From positions 1 to 64,000 of the forward strand of contig CAJTJC010000004.1 of assembly GCA_910576655.1 (NCBI GenBank): 64,000 nucleotides of DNA. The letters run 5' to 3'. The DNA comes from an uncultured Christensenella sp. GTDB taxonomy: Bacteria > Bacillota > Clostridia > Christensenellales > Borkfalkiaceae. Within the stretch, counting starts at the first letter, position 1; every line of letters begins with the position of its first letter. Position numbers and translations under genes: made by a program. The notes below the pieces were generated by a model. It ran no database searches, was not told the DNA's origin, and was given only the letters and a program-made list of their open reading frames with translations. Shown one piece after another: positions 34,220 through 43,585 of the stretch.

Positions 34220-35541
34220 ACGAAATACCGAAATTGCAAAGGGTAACAAGGCTTGACAGCATCAAAGTTGACGAGACCTATTACACAAACGAAGGCTTCT
34301 TAATAGACCACCCGATTGTCACGACGGTTGGAATATTCGAGTATATGAACCCCGATGGCTCTATCAGACGCGAGTTGAGATTGCCGGAAGAGGTGTTTGC
34401 CCCCGAAAGTTTAGAATCCTATAAGGGAAAGCCTATCATTGTCACGCACCGCGCTGGGCGCGTTACGACTGACAATGTAGAAAAGGAAACCATAGGTACT
34501 ATGCTGACGGCAGCCGTTAAGGACGGCGAAAATGTACGGGTAGAAATTGTAATACACAACACGGACGCATTAAAGACCGGATTACGTGAATTATCTCTCG
34601 GTTACGATTTGGACCTTGACGAAACGCCGGGCGAATGGAACGGGCAGCCCTATGACGCAATTCAGCGAAACATCAGAGTGAACCATTTGGCATTAGTATC
34701 AGCCGCGAGAGCGGGAGAACAGGCTCGTCTAAACATCGACGAAAAAGAAAATTTAACAGGAGGACCAGAAATGGAACAGAACAAGACTGACAGCGGATTG
34801 TCGCCCGAAGAACTTGAAGAAGCCATTGCGGATTTCATCGCAAAGAAAAACGCGGCAACTACGAGTACGGACAGCAATACCGCAACGGGCGATACCACGC
34901 CCGCGCCTGACGGAGAAGTGACAACTACCGTCAATCCCGAAGAGCAGGCTAACGATGAAGATGTCGTCCAGAGCGTTAAAGAACGTCGTGACCGTCGTGA
35001 CGCAGAAACGGCATCCAACTCGAAAGAGACTGCCCTTGAAACCATTACGCAGCAGGACGCGGACATCGACGCGCTTCTCAAACTGATCGAACAGTTGAGG
35101 GCGGAGAGAGACTTTGCCGGCGCCAACGCAGACGGTAACGATGCCGATTGCGGAACCGTGCAGAAGGACGGCGACGAAAGCAAGTCGCAAAGCCTTAATC
35201 TCGATTCGGCGGCAATCGACAGGCTCGTAGCCAGCAAGATTGACGTTATCAGAATTGCAGACCAGTTGCATCTCGACGGCGTTGACGTTATGTCCGTAAA
35301 AGACGGCAAGAAAACCGTTATCAAATCGGTATACCCCGATATGCGCCTTGACGGAAAAAGCGATGATTACATCGACGCGCTGTTCGACCTTACGAAGCAG
35401 AAAATCAAGAGCGACAACGGCACCGACAAACAGCGTAAGCAGATGTTCAATAAGGACACCGCCGCAGAAGAGCAGACCGTAACTGGAGCGGATGCGGCAA
35501 GAAACAGAATGATTGAAAAACAAAAAAACGGAGGTAAATAA
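34216..35541 (+). CDS. DUF2213 prohead protease / scaffold protein
   Basis: Residues about 1-175 resemble DUF2213, a putative prohead protease domain: YKGKPIIVTHRAGRVTTDNV with a conserved His, then LRELSLGYDLDLDETPG and VNHLALVSAARAGEQAR with the likely Ser. From about 190 on, the chain is acidic and low in hydrophobic residues, with a long coiled coil, as in scaffold proteins. A combined protease-scaffold is common before the capsid gene. Confidence 0.8.
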   Translation: MNEIPKLQRVTRLDSIKVDETYYTNEGFLIDHPIVTTVGIFEYMNPDGSIRRELRLPEEVFAPESLESYKGKPIIVTHRAGRVTTDNVEKETIGTMLTAAVKDGENVRVEIVIHNTDALKTGLRELSLGYDLDLDETPGEWNGQPYDAIQRNIRVNHLALVSAARAGEQARLNIDEKENLTGGPEMEQNKTDSGLSPEELEEAIADFIAKKNAATTSTDSNTATGDTTPAPDGEVTTTVNPEEQANDEDVVQSVKERRDRRDAETASNSKETALETITQQDADIDALLKLIEQLRAERDFAGANADGNDADCGTVQKDGDESKSQSLNLDSAAIDRLVASKIDVIRIADQLHLDGVDVMSVKDGKKTVIKSVYPDMRLDGKSDDYIDALFDLTKQKIKSDNGTDKQRKQMFNKDTAAEEQTVTGADAARNRMIEKQKNGGK

Positions 35542-35544
35542 ATT

Positions 35545-36063
35545 ATGAGCGCACAGACCAGTTATAATTTGCGCACGGCTCACGGCGTAGCGGGTGGCCT
35601 TTACGACCTTACCGACCACGACGTAGACACGAGAAACAACGAAGCGACGGACGGGAAGATTAAGTTCGGTCTCGGCGTAGTGGAAGGCACCTTACCCGGC
35701 AAGAACGTAACGCTTCCCGTTACGACTTCCACGAAAGCGAAGTTTGAGGGCGTTGCTATCAACAGCCACGCTCACGAGCAGGACTACAAGGGCGACGTTA
35801 CGCTTCGCAAAGGCGAGACGGTAGGCGTTCTTACAAAGGGACGTATCTATGTTCGCATTACGGCAGATGCGGAACCTGCATACGGCGCTCCGCTGTATCT
35901 CATTACGGACGGAGAAAATGCAGGGTATTTCACGAACGAACTCGGAGAAGGCGTTACGGGTATCAAACTGAACGGCTTTTTCCTTGACGCGAAGGCAACC
36001 GATGCGATTGCCCCCGCGTTTGTTTTTGTAGACAAGGTGGATGAAACCACCAAAACCGAATAA
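35545..36063 (+). CDS. Head decoration / cement-like protein
   Basis: The 172-aa protein lies between protease-scaffold and capsid genes. It is rich in beta strands and small residues (GDVTLRKGETVGVLTKGRIY, about 83-102), like the cement proteins of other tailed phages. The family match is by position and composition. Confidence 0.7.
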   Translation: MSAQTSYNLRTAHGVAGGLYDLTDHDVDTRNNEATDGKIKFGLGVVEGTLPGKNVTLPVTTSTKAKFEGVAINSHAHEQDYKGDVTLRKGETVGVLTKGRIYVRITADAEPAYGAPLYLITDGENAGYFTNELGEGVTGIKLNGFFLDAKATDAIAPAFVFVDKVDETTKTE

Positions 36064-36080
36064 AGAGGAGGACAACAGAA

Positions 36081-37103
36081 ATGGAAAAAACTTCTTACAG
36101 CCAGAACGACTACGCGGCGCTTCTCGGCTCGAATATCCCCAAAGCATTGGTGGAAGATAAGTCGATGAGATTCGACGATGCGGAAGACGCTTCCGTATTC
36201 TTCGCCAGAGAACTCGACCACGTTAAGGCGCAGTCTTACGACGTGGTATACCCCGAACTTACGGCGCTCACGCTGTTCCCGATTTCCAACGAAGTCAGTC
36301 CCGGCGCGGAAACCGTTACCTATTACAGTTACGACAGGACGGGAGTTGCGAAGATTATCAATAACTACGCAACCGACCTGCCCCGTGCGGACGTAAAGGG
36401 TAAACCGACCACCGCTTACGTAAAATCCGTAGGCGACAGTTACGGTTATTCCGTACAGGAAATGAGAGCCAGCAGGCTTGCCGGAAAATCGCTCGATGTT
36501 CGTAAAGCGGAAGCGGCGCGTTACGCGGCCGATTACGCACTCAACAAGATTGCTTGGGTGGGCGATAAGGCAAACGGGCTTATCGGTGTACTTTCGCCCG
36601 AAAACGACATCCCTTTGTTCACGGTTCCCGTTGGAAAGACCAGCGGAAAAACGACTTGGGCGGAGAAAACGGCGGATGAAATACTCGAAGACCTTAAAGA
36701 AATGCAGAAGCAGGTTGCTCGCACCACGAAGAACGTAGAGCGTCCCGATACGCTTGTTCTTCCTGCGGATGTTCATATCGAAATCAGCACCAGACAAATT
36801 CCCAACACGGGTTATACTGTTAAGAAATTCTTGCTCGAAAACGCTCCGTACATCAAGGACATCGTTTCGGCGGCGGAATTGCAGGCGGACGCGGAAGAAA
36901 CCAACCCTTATTCCGCACAGGGTAAGAACGTGGCTCTTCTGTTTAAGAAGGATGCGAGAAAACTCTCTATCGAGCATCCGCTCCCGTTCTATCAGTACCC
37001 CTTGCAGGCGAAGGGCCTTGAAATCGAAGTACCTTGCGAAGCAAGAACGGCGGGCGCAATCATCTACTATCCGCTTTCCGCGCTTATCGCGGTCGGCGTG
37101 TAA
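36081..37103 (+). CDS. Major capsid protein, DUF2184-like
   Basis: The 340-aa protein resembles DUF2184 major capsid proteins: TALTLFPISNEVSPGAETVT (about 61-80), YSVQEMRASRLAGKSLD and NKIAWVGDKANGLIGVL (about 149-173). It should adopt an HK97-type fold. AGAGGAGG precedes the start. Confidence 0.85.
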   Translation: MEKTSYSQNDYAALLGSNIPKALVEDKSMRFDDAEDASVFFARELDHVKAQSYDVVYPELTALTLFPISNEVSPGAETVTYYSYDRTGVAKIINNYATDLPRADVKGKPTTAYVKSVGDSYGYSVQEMRASRLAGKSLDVRKAEAARYAADYALNKIAWVGDKANGLIGVLSPENDIPLFTVPVGKTSGKTTWAEKTADEILEDLKEMQKQVARTTKNVERPDTLVLPADVHIEISTRQIPNTGYTVKKFLLENAPYIKDIVSAAELQADAEETNPYSAQGKNVALLFKKDARKLSIEHPLPFYQYPLQAKGLEIEVPCEARTAGAIIYYPLSALIAVGV

Positions 37104-37115
37104 GGGAGGTGCGAT

Positions 37116-37409
37116 ATGAAGATTAAGAATATCGGACGTAAAATTATCGGCTTCGGGCAGACTTCTGTTCTGCCCGATGAAACCGCACATATTCCCGATT
37201 CGTTCAAGGATGTTGTGCTTGACACCTATGTTGCGCTCGGCATCGTGTCGATTATCGAACCCGCAAAAGACAAGGGCGAAACGAAAACAGACAAAGGCGG
37301 AAAGACCGACAAGGGCGGTAAGAACAACGGAAAAGGTGGTAAGACCGAAAACACCGAAACTACCGAGAATACCGATACGGACGAAGAAACCGAAGCCGGC
37401 AAGGAGTAA
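37116..37409 (+). CDS. Small head protein with Lys/Gly/Thr/Glu-rich tail
   Basis: The first 50 residues form a compact domain (IIGFGQTSVLPDETAHIPDS); the rest is low-complexity repeats of DKGGKT and NTET. Placed between capsid and connector genes, it may be a head-tail accessory protein. Function is not established. Confidence 0.65.
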   Translation: MKIKNIGRKIIGFGQTSVLPDETAHIPDSFKDVVLDTYVALGIVSIIEPAKDKGETKTDKGGKTDKGGKNNGKGGKTENTETTENTDTDEETEAGKE

Positions 37410-37414
37410 ACGCT

Positions 37415-37792
37415 ATGGAACCACTTGAACTATTCAGGCTCGTCGCTACCGAATTTTCGGAAGTCGAAGACGAAGAAGTTGAAAAGTGGATGGAATTAGC
37501 GAAGCCGTTTGTAAGCAAAAAGAAGTTCGGGAACACATACGACCACGCTATTGCTTATCTCACGGCGCACAAGTTGAAAATGGCAGGCAAAGGCGATAAT
37601 ACGATGGGCAAAGTCGATGACGCTCTCCGAGTGAGTTCATTCTCCGAAGGAGATGCGTCAATCGGCTTTTCTGTTTCGCAGGGCAACAATATGGCGGTTG
37701 ACGCAGAGTACGCTTTGACGATTTACGGATTGCAGTACCTGTCTATCAGGCGGCAACGGATCATTCCGATAATTTCCGCAGGAGAAAACTGA
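37415..37792 (+). CDS. DUF4054-like head-tail connector
   Basis: The 125-aa product matches the DUF4054 pattern: ELFRLVATEFSEVEDEEVEK then DHAIAYLTAHKLKMAG and AEYALTIYGLQYLSIRRQR. These proteins follow the capsid in many myo- and siphoviruses. The next gene begins at its last base. Confidence 0.8.
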   Translation: MEPLELFRLVATEFSEVEDEEVEKWMELAKPFVSKKKFGNTYDHAIAYLTAHKLKMAGKGDNTMGKVDDALRVSSFSEGDASIGFSVSQGNNMAVDAEYALTIYGLQYLSIRRQRIIPIISAGEN

Positions 37793-38256
37793 TGGCAAAA
37801 GTAATCGACAAAGAAACAAAGGCGGGAAAGAAGTTTAGACAGGAAATCGAAAAACTGAAAAAGTTACAGGTGCGCGTAGGCTATCAACGAGGAGAAGAAA
37901 ATATCGAATCGGAAGGCGAGAGCGCGGATTTATGCGATATAGCAGTCTACAACGAACTGGGGACGGAGAATATTCCGTCCCGCCCGTTTATGCGTGATAG
38001 CGTTGACAACCACGCCGAACAGATAAACGCCTTTTTGAAAAAGCAAATGGCGTTGCTTGCAAAAGGAGATACAACAGCCGAGCAGATGATGAAGTCTATC
38101 GGCGTGTTCCAGAAAGGACTTGTGCAGGCTGAAATCGTTGACGGCGATTTTGAGCCTAACGCCCCGTCCACCATTAAGAAGAAGGGTTCTGATAAACCGC
38201 TGATTGACACGGGCAAGATGCGGCAATCGGTTAACTTCGTCATTGTTAAGAAATAG
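37792..38256 (+). CDS. Virion morphogenesis / tail completion protein
   Basis: The 154-aa product has RVGYQRGE near residue 28, IAVYNELGTENIPSRPFMRD (about 51-70), and the end PLIDTGKMRQSVNF, the standard layout of HK97 gp10/Mu gpG-like neck proteins. It would join head and tail. Confidence 0.8.
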   Translation: MAKVIDKETKAGKKFRQEIEKLKKLQVRVGYQRGEENIESEGESADLCDIAVYNELGTENIPSRPFMRDSVDNHAEQINAFLKKQMALLAKGDTTAEQMMKSIGVFQKGLVQAEIVDGDFEPNAPSTIKKKGSDKPLIDTGKMRQSVNFVIVKK

Positions 38257-38267
38257 GAGATTGCAGT

Positions 38268-38648
38268 ATGAACATTTTCAAAAAGAAGTACACGCTGCGT
38301 AAATTCTCCGAGCAAAGGACAGCAAAGGGATTTGCGGTCAAGGCATCTTATACCGATCAGGTGGTGTTACTGAACGTGCAGCCTATGGTTGCAACGGAAA
38401 TGAAAACATTGCCGGAAGGCGATAGGTCTTCAAAAGGCATTAAGTCTTACGGGGATTTTAAGGTGCAGACCGCAGACGTTGAACGCGGATTACGTGCCGA
38501 CAGACTGTTTTATGCAGGGGAATGGTACGAGTGCGTTTCGTCGTCTTTCTTCGAGCATACGCCGTTGAGCCATTGGAAGTCGCTTTATATTAGAGTTTCC
38601 GAAGCAGGCAATCAGGACGGCGAACCGAATAGGGAGGTAGAGCAATGA
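38268..38648 (+). CDS. Putative neck protein, 126 aa
   Basis: Beta-rich product with GLRADRLFYAGEWYECVSSS (about 71-90), which recalls head-tail joining proteins that bind the connector. It lies between the gpG-like and neck terminator-like genes. The start follows TAGGAG. The assignment is by position and fold impression. Confidence 0.65.
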   Translation: MNIFKKKYTLRKFSEQRTAKGFAVKASYTDQVVLLNVQPMVATEMKTLPEGDRSSKGIKSYGDFKVQTADVERGLRADRLFYAGEWYECVSSSFFEHTPLSHWKSLYIRVSEAGNQDGEPNREVEQ

Positions 38649-39247
38649 CAGTAAGCGAACTGCAAACGGTTTTGCACGAAATTATTGCGGAATACTTTCC
38701 GAATACGCTCATTATCTGGGCAGAACAAAGAAAACTTGTTAAGCCATCAGGCACGTTCATTACGCTCAAATTAAGGAATCTTACCGCTACCCAACATTCT
38801 ATCAAGGTAACGGAAAATGACGCTCCTGTAAGTTACAAGCCGTCTAAAATGATGTTAGAGTTACAACTTTTCACTCACGGTAACGATGAACAGATTGCGA
38901 TTGACGGAGAAACGGTAACGATAAGCGTAAATACCGCTTTGAACGATATTGTGGATTTGACGAACTTTCTCACGTCCGACTATGCGGATGCGTATTACAC
39001 GAAACACGACATCTCTTTACGTCCCGAAGGGGATGCGAAAGATGTGTCTGGATTATTAGATACGAATTACGAATATAGGGCAATGCAGGAATATGTCGTC
39101 GAGTTTATGCAAACGGCAAACGGTCTGGCAGGAATAACGAGAAAAGACTGGAAGCCTACCGCCAGCGGCGGCGGGACGAAGGAACTTGCTTCGCAAGAAG
39201 TAGAAAATCTTGATGCGGATAGCATTGACATAAAAAATAACTTTTAA
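38645..39247 (+). CDS. Phage neck terminator-like protein
   Basis: The 200-aa product has an N-terminal helix (TVSELQTVLHEIIAEYFP) and LELQLFTHGNDEQIAIDGET, like the gp12-type neck terminators that precede sheath genes. The last 35 residues are acidic. It overlaps the previous gene by 4 bp. Confidence 0.7.
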   Translation: MTVSELQTVLHEIIAEYFPNTLIIWAEQRKLVKPSGTFITLKLRNLTATQHSIKVTENDAPVSYKPSKMMLELQLFTHGNDEQIAIDGETVTISVNTALNDIVDLTNFLTSDYADAYYTKHDISLRPEGDAKDVSGLLDTNYEYRAMQEYVVEFMQTANGLAGITRKDWKPTASGGGTKELASQEVENLDADSIDIKNNF

Positions 39248-39263
39248 CAGGAGGATTTAACAA

Positions 39264-40304
39264 ATGGGTTTGATTGATAATCTCGTCAACGTGAAAATTT
39301 CAATCAGCGAAGGCGTGGGAAGCAGCGCAAGTTTCAGTAACATTCTGCTGGTCGGAATTGCGGCAGATGACGCTACGCCTAAAAACATTGCCGTCTATGC
39401 TTCCGCAAACGAAATTTTGGAAGCGGGCTGGGACGAAAACAGCGCGATATACAAGGCGGCGGTAGCGGCGTTTATGAACGGCGCTACGCAGCTCTACGTT
39501 GCGGAAAAGGGCGCGAGCGAAAGCATTGCGGATGTTTTGAACAGAGCAAACGAAACGGACGGCTGGTACGGTCTCGCGCTCGCAGGCTTTGAACCTGCGG
39601 ACTACAAGACGGTTGCGGATTGGGCGGAGTCGAATAGCAAACTGTTCGGCTATACGGTTGATTGCTCGGAGAGCATAGAAAATCCCGTACCCACCACGTA
39701 CAGTTACGCCTTCGGTATCGGAACGAAGAAGGCTGTAACGAACGATAACAATACGCATCTCGCGGTTGCTTTTCTCGCAAAGGCACTTACCTATCAGGCG
39801 GGTTCGGAAACGTGGGCATACAAAACGCTGTCGGGCGTAGAGTACGACGAGTTCACGGCTTCGGACATCGCAAAACTCAAAACGGCGGGGCTGAACTACT
39901 ACGTGTTATGCGCGGGTAAGGCAATTACGCTTGAAGGTAAAACGACATCTGGCGAATGGATTGACGTAATCCGTTTCCGCGATTGGCTTTTGAACGATAT
40001 GCAGACGCGTATTTACAATCTGTTTATCAAAAACGCAAAAGTTCCGTACACGGATGCGGGTATCGCGCTCATTCAGAACCAGATGATTGCATCGCTGAAA
40101 GAAGGACAGAGCGTCGGCGGAATTGCGCAGACCGAATACGACGACGAAGGGAACGAAATCCCCGGTTTCACTACCAGCGTTCCTACGTCGGCAAACATAG
40201 GCGATGCGAACAAAGCAACGAGAACGCTTGCAGGATGCTCTTTCACGGCGCGGCTTGCAAATGCAATTCATATCGTCGAAATCAGAGGAACGCTTACGGC
40301 GTAA
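39264..40304 (+). CDS. Contractile tail sheath protein, DUF3383-like
   Basis: The 346-aa protein resembles DUF3383 sheath proteins: SFSNILLVGIAADDA, YYVLCAGKAITLEGKTTSG then WIDVIRFRDWLLNDMQTRIY (about 213-250). A tail tube gene follows 18 bp downstream, so the phage has a contractile (myovirus) tail. AGGAGG precedes the start. Confidence 0.88.
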   Translation: MGLIDNLVNVKISISEGVGSSASFSNILLVGIAADDATPKNIAVYASANEILEAGWDENSAIYKAAVAAFMNGATQLYVAEKGASESIADVLNRANETDGWYGLALAGFEPADYKTVADWAESNSKLFGYTVDCSESIENPVPTTYSYAFGIGTKKAVTNDNNTHLAVAFLAKALTYQAGSETWAYKTLSGVEYDEFTASDIAKLKTAGLNYYVLCAGKAITLEGKTTSGEWIDVIRFRDWLLNDMQTRIYNLFIKNAKVPYTDAGIALIQNQMIASLKEGQSVGGIAQTEYDDEGNEIPGFTTSVPTSANIGDANKATRTLAGCSFTARLANAIHIVEIRGTLTA

Positions 40305-40322
40305 TAAAAGGAGGACAGAAAA

Positions 40323-40748
40323 ATGGCATCTGTAAAGACTTATAACAGTAGGCTTGTTACGGTTGCGCTCGGTACGCATTCCGTTACGGGCTTTGCGGAC
40401 GACAGTTTCATTACAGTCGAGCCGTTGGGCGACGGCGTAACGTCGAAATCGGGTTGCGACGGCGAAGTTGCAAGGGCGGTTGATCCGAACGAACAATATT
40501 CGGTCAAAATTACGCTTTTGCAGACTTCGAGTTCCAACGCTTTCCTGCAGGCGCAGTATAACGCAGACAAAACGAACGGCGACGGCGCTTTCCCGATTTT
40601 GATTAAGGACCTTAAAGGCAACTTCGTCTTTTCGGCAGACGCGGCGTGGGTTGTTAAGCCGCCCAGCAGGGCATACGGCAAAGAAACGAACAACCGCGAA
40701 TGGGAATTGCAGACCGGTCAGGCGACCGTCAACGAAGGTACGTATTAA
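40323..40748 (+). CDS. Tail tube protein, DUF3277-like
   Basis: The 141-aa beta-rich protein has FADDSFITVEPLGDGVTSKS then GCDGEVARAVDPNEQYSVKI (about 24-63), the pattern of DUF3277 tube proteins that always follow DUF3383 sheaths. It forms the inner tube that penetrates the host envelope. Confidence 0.87.
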   Translation: MASVKTYNSRLVTVALGTHSVTGFADDSFITVEPLGDGVTSKSGCDGEVARAVDPNEQYSVKITLLQTSSSNAFLQAQYNADKTNGDGAFPILIKDLKGNFVFSADAAWVVKPPSRAYGKETNNREWELQTGQATVNEGTY

Positions 40749-40760
40749 GGAGGTGCGTAA

Positions 40761-41231
40761 ATGAAATTGCAAGAACCTACGGAAGTAGTTGTAAACGAAA
40801 AGCATTACTTCATCCGCCCGTTCCCTGCTTTCAGGGCGGCAAACATCAGCGGAGAAGTGATAAAAGTTGTCGTTCCTATTATCGGGTCGGTATTGCCGTT
40901 CGTAAGTACGAGCGGCGACACTTCCGTTCTCGATACGGATTTGGCGACCATTGCGCCCGAAATTACGAAAGCGTTTGAATCGCTGTCGGGAGATGCGGTT
41001 GAGAAATTGCTGCGTGATTTGCTCGTCAGGGGAAACAATATCGCAGTCGATTTCAACGGCGAAACGAAGCCGCTCACGGAGGACCTTGTAAACGAACTGT
41101 TTTGCGGCGACGTGCAGGATATGTATATTCTCGCGTTCCACGTAATCAAAATCAATTACGGCGGTTTTTTCGGGAAGCTCGGCACCCAATCTGGGAAAGT
41201 TGCCGAGTTAGCACAGAAACTGATGAAGTAA
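40761..41231 (+). CDS. Tail assembly chaperone, short form (gpG-like)
   Basis: The 156-aa product precedes the tape measure gene, where tail chaperones lie. It is mostly helical with KPLTEDLVNELFCGDVQDMY (about 102-121). A -1 slippery heptamer at 41165-41171 allows fusion to the frame ending at 41443, giving a 227-aa long form, as in the G/GT system of lambda. AAGGAGG precedes the ATG. Confidence 0.85.
   Translation: MKLQEPTEVVVNEKHYFIRPFPAFRAANISGEVIKVVVPIIGSVLPFVSTSGDTSVLDTDLATIAPEITKAFESLSGDAVEKLLRDLLVRGNNIAVDFNGETKPLTEDLVNELFCGDVQDMYILAFHVIKINYGGFFGKLGTQSGKVAELAQKLMK
41165..41171 (+). promoter_or_regulatory. Programmed -1 frameshift site TTTTTTC
   Basis: In the chaperone frame the codons are GGT TTT TTC GGG, so T-TTT-TTC has the canonical X-XXY-YYZ phase. 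Slipping back one base continues in the frame open to 41443. This is an established arrangement in tail chaperone pairs; the efficiency cannot be read from the sequence. Confidence 0.8.
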
Positions 41232-41443
41232 GCAAGTACGGGAAGCTGGATTTAGAACAGTTTACCGATCTTGAGCTTCGGATGTACACTTTGATTAAGG
41301 CGCAGTTGGCTTCAATGCAGGAGTTAAAAGAGTATTACACCCTTGACGAAGCATTGAAGCTGTACGCGCTGTATATGATGGAGGTCGATATAGAGCATTG
41401 CAGAAATGAAGAAATGAAAAACGAAGCAAGGAGGGCTAAATAA
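41171..41443 (+). CDS. Frameshift extension of the tail chaperone (T part)
   Basis: After the slip the product continues with 90 residues (beginning REARHPIWES), including the helical segment FTDLELRMYTLIKAQLASMQ and ending in EEMKNEARRAK. The stop is directly before the tape measure start at 41444. It lacks a good start codon of its own, which supports production only by frameshifting. Confidence 0.78.
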   Translation, partial: REARHPIWESCRVSTETDEVSKYGKLDLEQFTDLELRMYTLIKAQLASMQELKEYYTLDEALKLYALYMMEVDIEHCRNEEMKNEARRAK

Positions 41444-43585
41444 ATGACCATTAGAGACATCGCTATTGCGTTTGGCTTTACGGTTGACGAAGCATCCGCA
41501 AAAAAAGCGGAAGGCGCAGTTACAAAGTTAAAATCGTTTGCAACGAAGGCTTTGGCTACAATCGGCATCGGCATATCGCTTACGCAGATGAACAAACTGG
41601 TTGAAGAATGGTATTCGGTCAATAAAGTCCTTGCCAACGTGAACACACAGTTGAAAGACCAGTCTGCGGTGCAAAACAGAATAACCGAAGCGGCAAACGC
41701 TTGTAGGATTACATACGCCGAAATGTGCGGATATGCTACGAGCCTTGTTAAAACGGGGAGTCGATTTTTCTCAACGGTAGAAGATGCGACGGACTTTTTG
41801 GAACTTGCAAATAAAGCGTTCAAAGTGTCCGGCGCGTCGGAAGCACAAATGAACTCGCTGAATAACGTGCTGAAAAATACATTCCAAACAGGAAAGTTAA
41901 GCGCGGGCGGGTTTAATACTATAATGCTGCAAAGCCCAGACATCATTCAGTATCTCGCTGATAGTCTGGGCGTTTCTATGCAACAGGTAAAGGCTCTCGG
42001 TCTATCTGGGAGTATTACGGCAAAGCAACTGAAAAACGCTTTTACACAGAGCGCGGAAGGCATTGAATCGGCATACGGAAAGTTACGACTGACAGTATCG
42101 GATGCGTTGCGTATAATTCGCAACGAGTTCGGAACGTGGCTATATCAGACCGATGAAGGGCTGAATTTGACTAACGATATTGCGAAGTTTTTGATACGTG
42201 CGTTCAGGAGTCTGCTCGGCGTATTGAAGGCTCTCGTAAATTCGTTTCAACGGCTTGTCAATCTGCTTGGTTCCACGCGACGGGCGGCGGCTTTGGTTGC
42301 GGCGGCGGTTGGTGCAATGATTGTTGCGTTTAAGTACGACAAAATAGTGGCAGGGATTAAGGCAATAGGCTCTGCACTTGCCGCAGGCGGCGGAAAGATA
42401 ATGCTTATCGTCGCGGCGGTCTTGCTGTGTATTGCTGTGCTTGATGACCTAATTGCCTTTGCGAACGGGGACGACAGTTTTATTGGGAATCTCTTTGAAA
42501 AGTTTGGGGTTGATGCAGAAGAATTGCGGAAAACGCTGAAAGACTTGTTTGCTATGATAAAGCAAGTATTCGGCACGATATTCCAAACAGTCGGTAAAAT
42601 CATTAAAACGATATTGCCGACATTGAGTAAGTTGTTGCAAGCGGCGTTGACGATAATATCTAAAATGGCGCAGGTAAATCTTACGATTTCTGCAAAGGCG
42701 TGGGAAATAATTATCGAGTTGCTTGATATGCTGATCCCGATAATCGAGATGATTTTAGAATTGCTTGACCCGATACTTGAAGTGGTTATGCTTATAGTCG
42801 ATGCGGTAATGATGCTTGTCGATGTGGTTATGGCTCTAATCAAGCCGTTGTTGGAACTGATAAGCGCAATACTCAAACCGATTATGGCAATCGTTAAGGT
42901 ATTGGTGCAGTTGCTGTCTAACCAACTCGGCGGAGCATTTAAGTTTATCGCAAACGTCGTGAATAACCTGATAGCAGGACCGCTTCGCGGACTGCTTGAT
43001 TTTCTCGGTCAGATCATTAAGTTTATTTCGGCTGTATTTACGGGAGACTGGGAAACAGCGTGGAAGGCTTTGGGGAATATTCCTATTGCGATTATAAACT
43101 CAATCATCGGAGCGTTTGAAGGGCTGATTAACTTCTTTATCGGAGCGATAAACGGAATCACTTCGGCGCTTTCGTCTTTGTGGACGTGGATTGGCATCCC
43201 CGGTATACCAGAAATACCAGAAGTTCAGTTCGGCAGAATTTCATACTTGGCGAAAGGCGGTTATGTAGACAAAAATAAGCCTACGCCCGTTGTCATAGGC
43301 GATAATAAGCAGGAAGGCGAGATTGTTTCGCCCATAAGCAAAATGCGCGATACGGTAATCGACGCTTTGAGAATTTTCTTGGGCGGCGCGACGACGCGAC
43401 GCAAGACGGAAACAGCGCGGGCAATGGAACAGAATACCATAAATCGCAATGTTACGCAGAATGTGTATATCAATAATACATTTGAAGGTTCGAGAGACGT
43501 GCAGAAGACCGCAGCGACAGCAATGAAACAGACTACAAGCGATACTACGGGCGAACTTGCCCGTGCGCTTGCTTATGCGAGGTAA
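41444..43585 (+). CDS. Tape measure protein
   Basis: The 713-aa protein sets tail length. It has the N-terminal tape-measure domain (TIRDIAIAFGFTVDEASAKK, then MLQSPDIIQYLADSLGVSMQ near 165-184), long hydrophobic helices in the middle (about 290-330 and 420-500), and a hydrophilic C-terminus. Position after the chaperone pair is diagnostic. Confidence 0.92.
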   Translation: MTIRDIAIAFGFTVDEASAKKAEGAVTKLKSFATKALATIGIGISLTQMNKLVEEWYSVNKVLANVNTQLKDQSAVQNRITEAANACRITYAEMCGYATSLVKTGSRFFSTVEDATDFLELANKAFKVSGASEAQMNSLNNVLKNTFQTGKLSAGGFNTIMLQSPDIIQYLADSLGVSMQQVKALGLSGSITAKQLKNAFTQSAEGIESAYGKLRLTVSDALRIIRNEFGTWLYQTDEGLNLTNDIAKFLIRAFRSLLGVLKALVNSFQRLVNLLGSTRRAAALVAAAVGAMIVAFKYDKIVAGIKAIGSALAAGGGKIMLIVAAVLLCIAVLDDLIAFANGDDSFIGNLFEKFGVDAEELRKTLKDLFAMIKQVFGTIFQTVGKIIKTILPTLSKLLQAALTIISKMAQVNLTISAKAWEIIIELLDMLIPIIEMILELLDPILEVVMLIVDAVMMLVDVVMALIKPLLELISAILKPIMAIVKVLVQLLSNQLGGAFKFIANVVNNLIAGPLRGLLDFLGQIIKFISAVFTGDWETAWKALGNIPIAIINSIIGAFEGLINFFIGAINGITSALSSLWTWIGIPGIPEIPEVQFGRISYLAKGGYVDKNKPTPVVIGDNKQEGEIVSPISKMRDTVIDALRIFLGGATTRRKTETARAMEQNTINRNVTQNVYINNTFEGSRDVQKTAATAMKQTTSDTTGELARALAYAR

